Origin: Acrocarpospora phusangensis
GTDB taxonomy: Bacteria > Actinomycetota > Actinomycetes > Streptosporangiales > Streptosporangiaceae
DNA length: 64,000 bases
Assembly (NCBI RefSeq): GCF_016862995.1
Contig: NZ_BOOA01000039.1
Coordinates: 21,945 to 85,944 of the forward strand
Direction of reading: 5' to 3'
Both the position numbers and the translations under genes were made by a program. The notes under the pieces are model-generated. The model worked only from the letters and a program-made list of their open reading frames with translations, ran no database searches and was not told where the DNA came from. This document shows, in pieces, positions 1 through 9,692 of the stretch (position 1 is its first letter; the number at the start of each line of letters is the position of its first letter).

Positions 1-1237
1 CCGCCAGCTCGGACAGCAGGCCGCCCTGCTCCGGGCCGAGGAAGCCCATCGCCAGCGTGACCAGCTGGGCCGGGATCTCCCGCTCGGTCCCCGGCACCGG
101 CTTGAACCCGGTCGCGGGGCCCTCCACGTCGACCAGCCGCAGCGCGGCCAGCCGGCCCTCCGCGTCCTTGACGAACTCGGTGGTGGACACCGCGTACACC
201 CGGTCGCCGCCCAGTTCGGCCAGCTCCTCGTGGGCGCTCTCCATCTTGAACAGCATCGGGTAGGTCGGCCACGGCTGGGAGCCGGGCCGGTCGGCCGGCG
301 GCATCGGCATGATCTCCAGCTGGGTGACCGAGGCCGCGCCCTGCCGGATCGCCGTGCCGATGCAGTCGGCGCCGGTGTCGCCGCCGCCGATCACCACGAC
401 GTGCTTGCCGCGCGCCGAGACGGTGGAGTCCCCGAAGCCCTTGTTGGCGGGCGGCAGGTACTCCATCGCCTGGTGCACGCCCTCGGCGTCCCGGCCGGGC
501 GCCGGCAGGTCGCGCCACGCGGTGGCGCCGCCGGCCAGCACGATCGCGTCGAACTCGGCCCGCAGCTCGGCGGCCGTGACGTCCACGCCGACGTTGACGC
601 CGGTCCTGAACTCGGTGCCCTCGGCCGCCATCTGCTCCATCCGGCGGTCGATGTGGCGCTTCTCCATCTTGAACTCGGGGATGCCGTACCTGAGCAGGCC
701 GCCGATGGCGTCGGCGCGCTCGAACACGACCACGTCGTGGCCGGCGCGGGTGAGCTGCTGGGCGGCGGCGAGCCCGGCCGGGCCCGAGCCGACCACGGCC
801 ACCCTCTTGCCGGTACGGGCGAGCGGCGGCTGCGGCGTCACCCAGCCCTCCGCGAAGGCCCGGTCGATGATCTCCACCTCGACCCGCTTGATCGCGACCG
901 GGTCGGCGTTGATGCCGAGCACGCACGCGGCCTCACAGGGCGCCGGGCAGAGCCTGCCGGTGAACTCAGGGAAGTTGTTGGTGGCGTGCAGCCGCTCGAT
1001 CGCCTCCCGCCAGTCGTCCCGGTAGACCAGGTCGTTCCACTCCGGGATGAGGTTCCCGAGCGGGCAGCCGTTGTGGCAGAACGGGATGCCGCAGTCCATG
1101 CAGCGGGCGGCCTGCCTGGTCAGCCTCTCGGCCGGGAAGTCGTCGTAGACCTCCCGCCAGTCGCGGATCCGGACGTCCACCGGCCGGCGCGGCGGCAGCT
1201 CGCGGTCGTGCGTGAGAAACCCCTTCGGGTCAGCCAT
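1..1237 (-). CDS. gltD: glutamate synthase small subunit (3' end beyond window)
   Basis: Small (beta) subunit of NADPH-dependent glutamate synthase. It takes electrons from NADPH through FAD and Fe-S clusters to the large subunit for the GOGAT reaction. Reading from the ATG at 1237, the N-terminus has the family's two cysteine clusters (C46, C49, C54, C58 and C97, C101, C105), then a GSGPAGL dinucleotide-binding loop and a second GGGDTG loop. About 412 codons are present; the family is about 480-490 residues, so the C-terminus lies left of position 1. It starts 12 bp after the gltB stop, so the two form one operon in the order gltB-gltD. The start is fixed by the MADPKGFL N-terminus typical of actinobacterial GltD. 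Confidence 0.96.
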   Translation of the reverse strand, partial: MADPKGFLTHDRELPPRRPVDVRIRDWREVYDDFPAERLTRQAARCMDCGIPFCHNGCPLGNLIPEWNDLVYRDDWREAIERLHATNNFPEFTGRLCPAPCEAACVLGINADPVAIKRVEVEIIDRAFAEGWVTPQPPLARTGKRVAVVGSGPAGLAAAQQLTRAGHDVVVFERADAIGGLLRYGIPEFKMEKRHIDRRMEQMAAEGTEFRTGVNVGVDVTAAELRAEFDAIVLAGGATAWRDLPAPGRDAEGVHQAMEYLPPANKGFGDSTVSARGKHVVVIGGGDTGADCIGTAIRQGAASVTQLEIMPMPPADRPGSQPWPTYPMLFKMESAHEELAELGGDRVYAVSTTEFVKDAEGRLAALRLVDVEGPATGFKPVPGTEREIPAQLVTLAMGFLGPEQGGLLSELA

Positions 1238-1249
1238 GAGTGTCCCCCC

Positions 1250-4200
1250 TCATCCGTGCGAAGCGGCCATGACGGCCTCGTCGATGTCCCGGCCCTCGGC
1301 CTCGGCCTCGGCGCGGGCGCGCAGCACCCGCTTGTAGTCGATGGGCATGATCTTGCCGAACCTGGCCAGCGCGGCGTCCCAGTCGGTGAGCAGCGCCTTG
1401 GCCACCGGCGAGCCGGTCTCGGCCAGGTGCTTCTCGACGGTCTCCCTGAGGAAGTCGGAGTCCTCGTCGGTGAGCGCCTCGATCTCCACCATCTCCCGGT
1501 TCACCCGGACCGGGTTGAGATCCAGCACGTACGCGATGCCGCCCGACATGCCGGCCGCGAAGTTGCGCCCGGTCGGGCCGAGCACGACCGCCCGCCCGCC
1601 CGTCATGTACTCGCAGCCGTGGTCGCCGACGCCCTCCACCACGGCGGTGGCGCCGGAGTTGCGGACGCAGAAGCGCTCCCCCACCACGCCCCGGATGAAC
1701 GCCTCGCCGGAGGTCGCGCCGTAGAGGCCGACGTTGCCGGCGATGATGTGGCCGTCCAGGTCGTTGGCCGGGCGGACCGCGATCCGGCCACCGGACAGGC
1801 CCTTGCCCACGTAGTCGTTGGCGTCGCCGGTGAGCCGCAGGGTGATGCCGCGCGGCACGAACGCGCCGAAGGAGTTGCCGGCCGAGCCGGTGAACGACAC
1901 GTCGATGGTGTTGTCCGGCAGGCCCGCGCCGCCCCACCTGCGGGTGACGTGGTGGCCGAGCATGGTGCCGACGGTCCGGTTGACGTTCCGGATCGGCAGC
2001 TCCAGGGTGACCCGCTCGCCGAACTCCAGCGCGCCCTCGGCCAGCTGGATGAGCGTGTTGTCCAGCGCCCGGTCCAGGCCGTGGTCCTGGCCCACGATCT
2101 GGTGCATCGGGGTGCCCGCGGGCAGCTCCGGCTGGTAGAGGATCGGGGTCAGGTCGAGCCCGGCCGCCTTCCAGTGGTCCACGGCCGCGTCGGTGTCCAG
2201 CAGCTCCGCGTGACCGATGATCTCGTCCAGCGAGCGGTAGCCCAGCTGGGCCAGGTACTCGCGGACCTCCTCGGCGATGAACTCGAAGAAGTTGACCACG
2301 AACTCGGGCTTGCCGGTGAAGCGCTTGCGCAGCTCCGGGTTCTGGGTGGCCACGCCGACCGGGCAGGTGTCCAGGTGGCAGACGCGCATCATGACGCAGC
2401 CGGAGACCACCAGCGGGGCGGTGGCGAAGCCGTACTCCTCGGCGCCGAGCAGGGCGGCGACGATGACGTCCCTGCCGGTCTTGAGCTGGCCGTCGGCCTG
2501 CACCACGATCCGGTCCCGCAGGCCGTTGAGCAGCAGCGTCTGCTGGGTCTCGGCCAGGCCGAGCTCCCAGGGCGCGCCCGCGTGCTTGAGCGAGGTGAGC
2601 GGGGAGGCGCCGGTGCCGCCGTCGTGACCGGAGATCAGCACCACGTCGGCGTGCGCCTTGGAGACGCCCGCCGCGACCGTGCCGACGCCGACCTCGGCGA
2701 CCAGCTTGACGTGCACGCGGGCCCGCGGGTTGGAGTTCTTCAGGTCGTGGATGAGCTGGGCCAGGTCCTCGATGGAGTAGATGTCGTGGTGCGGCGGCGG
2801 CGAGATGAGGCCGACGCCGGGCGTGGAGTGCCGGGTCTTGGCGATCCACGGGTAGACCTTGTGGCCGGGCAGCTGGCCGCCCTCGCCGGGCTTGGCGCCC
2901 TGCGCCATCTTGATCTGCAGGTCGTCGGCGTTGACCAGGTACTCGCTGGTCACGCCGAACCGGCCGGAGGCCACCTGCTTGATCGCCGAACGGCGGGCCG
3001 GGTCGTGCAGCCGCTCCGGGTCCTCGCCACCCTCACCGGTGTTGGACTTGGCGCCCAGCCGGTTCATGGCGACGGCCAGCGTCTCGTGCGCCTCCATCGA
3101 GATGGAGCCGTACGACATCGCGCCGGTGGAGAAGCGCCGCACGATGCTCTCGACCGGCTCGACCTCCTCGATCGGCACGGGCGTGCCGGGGCGGAGCTTG
3201 AACAGGCCGCGCAGCGTCATCAGGGTCTCGGCCTGGCCGTCGACCAGGGAGGTGTACTCCTTGAAGATCTCGTAGCGCCGGGTCCTGGTGGCGTGCTGGA
3301 GCTTGAAGACGGTGGTCGGGTTGAACAGGTGCGGTTCGCCCTCGCGCCGCCACTGGTACTCGCCGCCCACCTCCAGCCGCCGGTGCGCGTTCTCGGCCCG
3401 CGGGTACGCCCTGCGGTGCCGCTGCTGGGCCTCCGCGGCCAGCACGTCGAAGCCGACGCCGCCCAGCCGGGAGGTGGTGCCGGTGAAGCACTCGGCGATC
3501 ACGTCCTGGCCGAGGCCGAGCGCCTCGAAGATCTGCGCGCCGGTGTACGAGGCGACCGTGGAGACGCCCATCTTGGACATGACCTTGAGCACGCCCTTGC
3601 CGTACGCCTTGATCAGGTTGCGGACGGCCTTGCGCGGGTCGATCGAGAGCATGCCGGTGGCGGTCATGTCCTCGACGGTCTCGATGGCGAGGTAGGGGTT
3701 GATGGCGCTCGCGCCGTACCCGATGAGCAGGGCCATGTGGTGGCACTCGCGGGCCTCGCCGGTCTCGATCACCAGGCCCACCCGGGTGCGGGACTTCTCC
3801 CTGATCAGGTGGTGGTGGACCGCGCCGGTGAGCAGCAGCGACGGGATCGGCGCCTTCTCCGCGGAGGAGCCGCGGTCGGACAGCACGATGATCCTGGCCC
3901 CGTCCGCGATGGCCTGGGAGACCTCCTCGCGGATCTCCCGCAGCCGGCGCAGCAGCGCGTCCCCGCCGCCGCCCACGTGGAACAGGCCGGAGACGACGTG
4001 CGGCTGGAAGCCCGGCAGCGCGCCCTCGTCGTTGATGTGGACGATCTTGGCCAGCTCGTCGTTGTCGATCACCGGGTACGGCAGGACCAGCCGGCGGCAG
4101 GACGCCGCCCCCGGGTCCAGCAGGTTGCCCTCGGGACCGATCGTGGACTGCAGGGAGGTGACCAGCTCCTCCCGGATGGCGTCCAGCGGCGGGTTGGTGA

Positions 4201-5758
4201 CCTGCGCGAACAGCTGGCTGAAGTAGTCGAACAGCAGCCGCGGCTTCTCGCTCAGCACGGCCACCGGCGAGTCGGTGCCCATCGAGCCGAGCGGCTCGCC
4301 CCCGGTGACCGCCATCGGGGTGAGGATGATCCGCAGCTCCTCCTCGGTGTAGCCGAAAGTCTGCTGCCGCTTCACCAGCGCCTCGTGGGTGGGGTGCTCG
4401 TGCTCGCGCTCGGGCAGCTCCTCGAAGCGCACCAGCCCGGCGTGCAGCCACTCCCCGTACGGCTCGGCGGCGGCCAGGTCGGCCTTGATCTCGTCGTCCT
4501 CGATGATCCGGCCGCGCGCGGTGTCGACCAGGAACATCTTGCCGGGCTGGAGACGGCCCTTGCGGATGACCCGCTCGGGCTCGATGTCGGCCAGCACGCC
4601 CGCCTCGGAGGCGAGCACGACCAGGCCGTCGTCGGTCACGTAGAACCGCCCCGGGCGCAGGCCGTTGCGGTCCAGGACCGCGCCGACCAGGGTGCCGTCG
4701 GAGAAGGAGATCGACGCGGGGCCGTCCCAGGCCTCCATGAGGGTGGAGTGGAACTCGTAGAAGGCGCGCCGCGCCGGGTCCATCTCGGTGTGGTTCTCCC
4801 ACGCCTCCGGGATCATCATCAGCACCGCGTGCGGCAGCGACCGGCCGCCCAGGTGCAGCAGCTCCAGCGTCTCGTCGAAGGAGGCGGTGTCGGAGGCGTC
4901 CGGGTCGCAGATGGGGAACAGCCGCTCCAGGTCGCCGGGGATGAGCCCGGTGGCGAGCATGGCCTCCCGCGCCCGCATCCAGTTGCGGTTGCCCTTGACG
5001 GTGTTGATCTCGCCGTTGTGCGCGATGTACCGGTACGGGTGGGACAGCGGCCACGACGGGAACGTGTTGGTGGAGAAACGCGAGTGCACCAGGGCGATCG
5101 CGGTGACGTACCGGTCGTCGGACAGGTCGGGGAAGAACGGCTCGACCTGCTGCGGGGTCAGCATGCCCTTGTAGACGACCGTACGGCTGGACAGCGAGGC
5201 GAAGTAGACGTCCACCTCGTGCTCGGCCCGCTTGCGGAACGCGAAGGCGGCCCGGTCCAGGTCGATGCCGGTCAGCTCGCCGGCGGAGACGAACAGCTGG
5301 CGGAAGGACGGCATCACGGCGCGGGCGCTCGGCCCGCAGTGCGCGGTGTCCACCGGGACGTCGCGCCAGCCGAGCACGGTCACGTTCTCCTCGGCCGCGA
5401 TCTCCTCGATCATGCGCATGGCCACGGCGCGGGCCTGCTCGTCGTGCGGCAGGAAGGCGAGCCCGGCCGCGTACGCCCCGGCCGGGGGCAGCGCGAACGG
5501 GGTGACGGCCCGGAACAGCGCGTCCGGGATCTGGGTCAGGATGCCGGCGCCGTCTCCGGTCTCCGGTTCGCTCCCCCGCGCTCCCCGGTGATCGAGGTTG
5601 ATGAGCGCGGCCAGGGCCTTCGCGACGATGTCGTAGCTGCGGCGGCCGTTGACGTCGGCCACCATGGCGACGCCACAGGCGTCGTGCTCGTTCGCGGGGT
5701 CGTAAAGGCCCTGGGGCTCGGGAAAGCCCCCAGGACGGCCAAGGCGGGCAGCAGGCAT
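1250..5758 (-). CDS. gltB: glutamate synthase large subunit
   Basis: Large (alpha) subunit of glutamate synthase, 1502 residues, the usual length. It hydrolyses glutamine and transfers ammonia to 2-oxoglutarate to give glutamate. After a 27-residue propeptide comes HDACGV; Cys28 should become the N-terminal nucleophile of the class II amidotransferase domain. The central and FMN-binding synthase domains follow, with the 3Fe-4S signature (C-x5-C-x4-C within [10 protein letters not shown]), then the C-terminal beta-helix rich in G-x-x-G repeats. A GGGAG ribosome site lies 7 bases before the ATG. gltD follows 12 bp downstream. A polyamine-synthase-like gene is divergent across a 160-bp promoter region. 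Confidence 0.98.
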   Translation of the reverse strand: MPAARLGRPGGFPEPQGLYDPANEHDACGVAMVADVNGRRSYDIVAKALAALINLDHRGARGSEPETGDGAGILTQIPDALFRAVTPFALPPAGAYAAGLAFLPHDEQARAVAMRMIEEIAAEENVTVLGWRDVPVDTAHCGPSARAVMPSFRQLFVSAGELTGIDLDRAAFAFRKRAEHEVDVYFASLSSRTVVYKGMLTPQQVEPFFPDLSDDRYVTAIALVHSRFSTNTFPSWPLSHPYRYIAHNGEINTVKGNRNWMRAREAMLATGLIPGDLERLFPICDPDASDTASFDETLELLHLGGRSLPHAVLMMIPEAWENHTEMDPARRAFYEFHSTLMEAWDGPASISFSDGTLVGAVLDRNGLRPGRFYVTDDGLVVLASEAGVLADIEPERVIRKGRLQPGKMFLVDTARGRIIEDDEIKADLAAAEPYGEWLHAGLVRFEELPEREHEHPTHEALVKRQQTFGYTEEELRIILTPMAVTGGEPLGSMGTDSPVAVLSEKPRLLFDYFSQLFAQVTNPPLDAIREELVTSLQSTIGPEGNLLDPGAASCRRLVLPYPVIDNDELAKIVHINDEGALPGFQPHVVSGLFHVGGGGDALLRRLREIREEVSQAIADGARIIVLSDRGSSAEKAPIPSLLLTGAVHHHLIREKSRTRVGLVIETGEARECHHMALLIGYGASAINPYLAIETVEDMTATGMLSIDPRKAVRNLIKAYGKGVLKVMSKMGVSTVASYTGAQIFEALGLGQDVIAECFTGTTSRLGGVGFDVLAAEAQQRHRRAYPRAENAHRRLEVGGEYQWRREGEPHLFNPTTVFKLQHATRTRRYEIFKEYTSLVDGQAETLMTLRGLFKLRPGTPVPIEEVEPVESIVRRFSTGAMSYGSISMEAHETLAVAMNRLGAKSNTGEGGEDPERLHDPARRSAIKQVASGRFGVTSEYLVNADDLQIKMAQGAKPGEGGQLPGHKVYPWIAKTRHSTPGVGLISPPPHHDIYSIEDLAQLIHDLKNSNPRARVHVKLVAEVGVGTVAAGVSKAHADVVLISGHDGGTGASPLTSLKHAGAPWELGLAETQQTLLLNGLRDRIVVQADGQLKTGRDVIVAALLGAEEYGFATAPLVVSGCVMMRVCHLDTCPVGVATQNPELRKRFTGKPEFVVNFFEFIAEEVREYLAQLGYRSLDEIIGHAELLDTDAAVDHWKAAGLDLTPILYQPELPAGTPMHQIVGQDHGLDRALDNTLIQLAEGALEFGERVTLELPIRNVNRTVGTMLGHHVTRRWGGAGLPDNTIDVSFTGSAGNSFGAFVPRGITLRLTGDANDYVGKGLSGGRIAVRPANDLDGHIIAGNVGLYGATSGEAFIRGVVGERFCVRNSGATAVVEGVGDHGCEYMTGGRAVVLGPTGRNFAAGMSGGIAYVLDLNPVRVNREMVEIEALTDEDSDFLRETVEKHLAETGSPVAKALLTDWDAALARFGKIMPIDYKRVLRARAEAEAEGRDIDEAVMAASHG

Positions 5759-5918
5759 GAAATCACTCCCGTCGTCATCTTCTGCGTGGAGACAGAGGGA
5801 CGACGCTGGCCCTGCTGCAGTTGTGGTGTGTAGAGATTACCCCACCCGGTGCGAATGGTCCCAGCTGGGCATTCACGCGACATGCTCGGGCGGTGGTGCG
5901 CCGATAGGGTTTGCGGTT

Positions 5919-7475
5919 ATGGCTATCGACGAGCTGTTCGCACAGGCCGGAGTGGATGGCAGGCGGCTCCGTAGGGCGGTCGCCCTCCTCGCGGATGGGC
6001 GCTGGTGGGCACTCGCCGATCTGGTCCGGGAGACCGCCACGTCGCGGCGGACGATCGAGGCGCTCCTGCGCGAGCTCCCCCTTGAGCACCGCGGCGAACG
6101 CGTCCGAATCCCAGCTGATCAGGCTAAACACTACAACACTGGCACCGAATCCGATATTTCGGACCCCGTGTCTCACCTTATGGACATATATCGGGATACG
6201 GTGGCCCAAATCGAGGAGTTGATCGCCAAGGCGCCCCGGGCCCGGCACACCCTCGACCACGTGGCGGCCACCGCCGACACCGTGGTGCGGCGGGCGCTGC
6301 TGCTCGGCGAGCGGTTCTGGCTGCCGGGATCGCGGGTGCTGTGTGTCGGAGATCACGATCTGACCTCGCTGGCGGTGCGGATGATCCATCCGGAGGCCGA
6401 GGTGGCCGTGGCCGACATCGACGAGCGGATCCTTCAGTATGTAGATGCCCAGGAACTGGGTATTCGCACGTTCTGGGCGGATCTGCGGCTTGGGCTGCCG
6501 CCGTCGGTGCGGGGCTGGGCGGATCTGGCGGTCACCGATCCGCCGTACACGCCGGAGGGTGTGGGGCTGTTCGTGGCGCGCGCCGCCGAAGGGCTGCGGG
6601 ACCGCGACCAGGGGCGCGTCCTGCTGGCGTACGGGGCTTCGGAGCGGACGCCGATGCTGGCGTTGAAGGTGCAGCACGCGCTTTATGACCTGAATTTGCT
6701 GACCGAGGCGATGTTTCCGGACTTCAACCGGTATCACGGGGCGGAGGCCATCGGCAGCGCCGCCGATCTCTATGTGCTGCGTCCCACCACGAAGACCTGG
6801 CCCGCGGTGGCGTCCCGGGTGGACAGGCTGGCCACGGCGATCTACACGCAGGGGCCGCAGTCCGTGGAGTCCGCGCGATCGAGGGAAGATTTGCCGGGTC
6901 TTGCAGGAATCGAGGAGTTCGCTCCGGGGTTGCTGGCCGGGGACTGGCCGCGTGACCTGCTGCCGGGGGTTCCCCGGGTGCGGCTGTCGACGTGGCTGGC
7001 GAAGCCGTACGCGGCCGATCCGGAGCGGGTGGCGGTGGCCGTACCGGCGGGGCTGGAGGCCGTGCTCCCCCGGGTGCTGCTCGCCGCCCGGGCCCGCCGG
7101 GTCCGCGTGCTGCTCGCCGCCCCGCCCGCCGGCCTCGCCGACCTGGCCGAGCTGGTCTCCCCCGTGTACGACCTGGTCGCCGAGGGTTCCGTTCTCGACG
7201 CCGTACGGCGGGAGACGCCCGAGCGGGAAGCGGACCGGATCGCGCGCAGAGTCCTGGACAACGCGCACGGCAAGGCCGCGAACTCCTGGCGCGAGGCGCT
7301 CGTCTCCGCCCGGGACCTCACCAAACGGCAGGCCCGCGCGCTGGTTCCCGGCTGGGCCGACGCCACCGTCCTGGAGCTTCCGGCGCATCGCCTGGCCGCG
7401 CTGCCCCACGCGGCGGCGGACTCCCTGACGGCCGCTAGCCGGCCCGCAGGAGACGGGTCTGGAGGAACTGGCTGA
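5919..7475 (+). CDS. branched-chain polyamine synthase (BpsA/DUF43 family)-like protein
   Basis: 518-residue protein of the bis-aminopropyl spermidine synthase family, an aminopropyltransferase family studied mainly in hyperthermophiles, where it makes N4-branched polyamines from decarboxylated SAM. Residues 1-65 look like a winged-helix domain. The Rossmann-like core carries the family motifs G-D-H-D (144-147), DIDER (166-170) and DPPYT (207-211). After about residue 330 there is a C-terminal extension of about 190 residues that I cannot assign. ATG at 5919 chosen because the N-terminal helical domain begins there and an AGGG lies upstream. The gene is divergent from gltB. Its last 41 bp overlap the 3' end of a convergent lipoprotein gene. 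Fold and family are seen in the motifs; the actual product is inferred. Confidence 0.8.
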   Translation: MAIDELFAQAGVDGRRLRRAVALLADGRWWALADLVRETATSRRTIEALLRELPLEHRGERVRIPADQAKHYNTGTESDISDPVSHLMDIYRDTVAQIEELIAKAPRARHTLDHVAATADTVVRRALLLGERFWLPGSRVLCVGDHDLTSLAVRMIHPEAEVAVADIDERILQYVDAQELGIRTFWADLRLGLPPSVRGWADLAVTDPPYTPEGVGLFVARAAEGLRDRDQGRVLLAYGASERTPMLALKVQHALYDLNLLTEAMFPDFNRYHGAEAIGSAADLYVLRPTTKTWPAVASRVDRLATAIYTQGPQSVESARSREDLPGLAGIEEFAPGLLAGDWPRDLLPGVPRVRLSTWLAKPYAADPERVAVAVPAGLEAVLPRVLLAARARRVRVLLAAPPAGLADLAELVSPVYDLVAEGSVLDAVRRETPEREADRIARRVLDNAHGKAANSWREALVSARDLTKRQARALVPGWADATVLELPAHRLAALPHAAADSLTAASRPAGDGSGGTG

Positions 7476-8019
7476 CCGAGTCCACGGCCAGCAGCGGGTC
7501 GGTGAGGTCCGGCTTCTCGTCGCCGACCGCGGCCACCCAGCTCACCACGGCGTAGTGCCCGAGCGCGCGGCCCTGCGCGGAACCGCCGTCGATCGCGGGC
7601 TGGCCGGGCGCGGGCCGCAGGAACGCGTCCTGCCGGAACGCCTGCACCAGCCGGTCGGCCGCCCCGGAGTCCGGCAGATTGAAGATCGCGAACTGACCGG
7701 AGACCCCGTCCGCGCTGTAGACGGCCCGCAGCACCTGCGTGCACCCCTGCAACGGCGGGCTCCCCCAGACCGCCTCCGCGCAGTTGGCCGAGACCGACGG
7801 CCGCCCGCGCCGCATCTTCACCGCGCCGAAGCTCAGTTCCTCCTTGGCGAAGACCTCGTCCGCCGCCAGCGGCTCGGGATCCACCTCGCGGGACACGATC
7901 GCCTCGTAGATCGCCGAGGACGACTCGGCGCGGAACACCTTCGGCCGCGGATCCCCGGCCGGCCCGGAGCACGCCACGAGGAGACACGCCCCCGCCACGA
8001 TCACCCCGGCCCACCGCAT
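7435..8019 (-). CDS. putative lipoprotein, paralogue of the 8116-8988 product
   Basis: 194-residue predicted lipoprotein: a basic MRW start, a hydrophobic stretch and the lipobox LVAC with C17 as lipidation site. The remainder is a soluble domain with a conserved CTQ motif and two other cysteines. It aligns with the membrane-anchored protein encoded upstream (shared pattern: L-A/T-A-x-E-x-F near the start, then a Cys-A-x-A-x-W-G segment, GCTQ-V-x-R, FxLxNL, and a GHY-V/A-x-x-W-V-A near the end). Function unknown; I infer an extracytoplasmic binding or chaperone-like domain. An in-frame start at 8043 is possible, but 8019 gives a cleaner signal peptide. Its end overlaps the convergent polyamine-synthase-like gene by 41 bp. 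Confidence 0.8.
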   Translation of the reverse strand: MRWAGVIVAGACLLVACSGPAGDPRPKVFRAESSSAIYEAIVSREVDPEPLAADEVFAKEELSFGAVKMRRGRPSVSANCAEAVWGSPPLQGCTQVLRAVYSADGVSGQFAIFNLPDSGAADRLVQAFRQDAFLRPAPGQPAIDGGSAQGRALGHYAVVSWVAAVGDEKPDLTDPLLAVDSVSQFLQTRLLRAG

Positions 8020-8115
8020 GACGCCAGATCCTACTGAAACCACGGCCCCGGCACGGTCAGGGACTCGCGGGATTCCCCCGGGCGGGATCGTGCTCGCCTG
8101 GCGCCAGGCTTGCGG

Positions 8116-8988
8116 TCAGCCGGTGGGCGTCGCGCCTCCGGTGGCGGCGACGACGCGGCGGTAGACGGCCTTCTCGGCTTCGCGGACGGTGAGGTTGACG
8201 GTGACGAAGTCGTCGGAGGGCTCGGGTTCGGCGCCGTCGGCGCGGGCCACCCAGACGAGGCCGACGTAGTGGCCCATGGCGTGGCCGCTGGCCTCGGAGT
8301 AGCCGGGGAAGGCGGCCTGCTCGGGCTTGAGGGGCAGGGTCCAGCCGCCGCGGTGGAGGGCCTCCAGGTTGGTGACCAGGGAGTTGGCGGCCTCGGCGTC
8401 CCGCAGGTTGAGCAGGGTGTACTGCGCGACGTAGGTGACGCGGGGCGGGGGCTCGGGAGATCCCGTGGCAGTCGGGGTGGCGGAGGGGCTGGCGGTGCCC
8501 GTGGTCTTGGTGGTGACGAACAGGCCGCGGACCGCCTGGGTGCAGCCGGCGGCGGTCACCTGCTCGATCAGCTCCTGGCCCCAGAGGGCGTCGGCGCAGG
8601 CGCCGTCCAGCTTGCGCTGGGTGAGGCGCAGGGCCTGCCGTCCCGATCTGAGGGTCCGGGTGGAGAAGATCTCTTCGGCGGTGAGGGGTTTCGCGTCCGC
8701 CTTGCGGTCGGCGATGGGGGCGAACTGCTTGAGGGACGGCCAGGACTGGTACTCGGCGGGCCTGGCCTGGCCGAGGGCGGAACCGGCGGAGATCGAGGTG
8801 GGCGCGGCGGCGGTGCCGTTGATGCCGTCCACGGCCAGGCTCAGCAGCAGGGCCACGACCAGGAACGCGGCCACGCCGCCGAGCCCCAGCAGGACCTTCT
8901 GCTGCACGGGCGTGAGGCCGAGTTCGGCCAGGCGGGACTCGCTCCAGCGGTCCTGCGTGGCCGCCGGACGTCGTTTGCGGGCGCTCAT
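8116..8988 (-). CDS. membrane-anchored protein, paralogue of the downstream lipoprotein
   Basis: 290 residues: basic cytoplasmic N-terminus (MSARKRRP), one transmembrane helix at about 33-54, then a long extracytoplasmic domain with a Ser/Thr/Pro-rich insert near the middle. The exported domain resembles the lipoprotein at 7435-8019 (same spaced cysteines, GCTQ-x-V-R, GHYVGLVWVAR). The start codon overlaps the stop of the VIT1 gene by 4 bases (ATGA), which fixes the start and implies translational coupling; a longer in-frame extension reaching 9156 would sit wholly inside VIT1 and is rejected. It is the third gene of an lgt-VIT1 transcription unit. Function unknown. Confidence 0.82.
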   Translation of the reverse strand: MSARKRRPAATQDRWSESRLAELGLTPVQQKVLLGLGGVAAFLVVALLLSLAVDGINGTAAAPTSISAGSALGQARPAEYQSWPSLKQFAPIADRKADAKPLTAEEIFSTRTLRSGRQALRLTQRKLDGACADALWGQELIEQVTAAGCTQAVRGLFVTTKTTGTASPSATPTATGSPEPPPRVTYVAQYTLLNLRDAEAANSLVTNLEALHRGGWTLPLKPEQAAFPGYSEASGHAMGHYVGLVWVARADGAEPEPSDDFVTVNLTVREAEKAVYRRVVAATGGATPTG

Positions 8989-9692
8989 ATGCCGCTGGCT
9001 CCGACGATCGAGCCGAGACCCCAGGTCAGCGCGGCCGCGACCGCCCCGACCGTGAGCTGGCGCAGCCCGCTGAACCACCAGGTGCGGGCGGTCACCCGGG
9101 AGACCAGCACGCCCGCGCCGAACAGCGCGACCATGGCCAGCGCGGCCGAGACCCACAGCCCGCGCACGCCCGCCAGGTACGGCGCCAGCGGCACCGCCGC
9201 GCCCACGGCGAACGCCAGGAACGACGACACCGCCGCCGTGACGGGTGAGGGGAGGTCGCCGGGGGACACACCCAGCTCGTTCTGGGCGTGCACCTCCAGC
9301 GCCTGCACCGGGTCGCGGGAGATCTGCCGCGCGACCTCGGCCGCGAGCGCCGGATCGACGCCGCGGCTGATGTAAACCTGAGCCAATTCGTCCTGCTCGT
9401 CCTCGGGATGGCGGGCCAGCTCGCGGCGCTCGACCGCGATCTCGGCCTGGGCCAGCTCACGTTGGCTGGCCACCGACACGTACTCGCCTCCGGCCATGGA
9501 GAACGCGCCCGCCGCCAGCCCCGCCACCCCCGCCAGGGAGATGACCTTGGTGTTGGCGGTGCCCCCCGCGACACCCGCGATGAGCGCGAAGTTCGACACC
9601 AGGCCGTCCATCACGCCGAACACGGCGGGACGGAGCCAGCCCCCGGTGACGTCGCGGTGCGAGTGGTGCGCCTCCGCGGCCGGACCGGTCAT
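8985..9692 (-). CDS. VIT1/CCC1 family iron/manganese transporter
   Basis: 235-residue integral membrane protein of the vacuolar iron transporter family. Visible hallmarks: the N-terminal GVMDGLVSN motif in the first helix, the GAFSMAGGEYVSV second-helix motif, an acidic cytosolic metal-binding segment (RHPEDEQDELAQ and following) and three C-terminal hydrophobic helices. Family members move Fe2+ or Mn2+ out of the cytosol or into compartments; which metal is used here is not visible. ATGA overlaps join it both to the upstream lgt stop and to the downstream membrane protein start. Confidence 0.92.
   Translation of the reverse strand: MTGPAAEAHHSHRDVTGGWLRPAVFGVMDGLVSNFALIAGVAGGTANTKVISLAGVAGLAAGAFSMAGGEYVSVASQRELAQAEIAVERRELARHPEDEQDELAQVYISRGVDPALAAEVARQISRDPVQALEVHAQNELGVSPGDLPSPVTAAVSSFLAFAVGAAVPLAPYLAGVRGLWVSAALAMVALFGAGVLVSRVTARTWWFSGLRQLTVGAVAAALTWGLGSIVGASGI

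Noticed and set aside
230..5833. 1867-codon open frame on the plus strand opposite gltB
   Set aside because: Protein is Arg/Gly/Leu/Val-rich with no domain, and the opposite strand encodes complete GltB. High GC makes long antisense frames.
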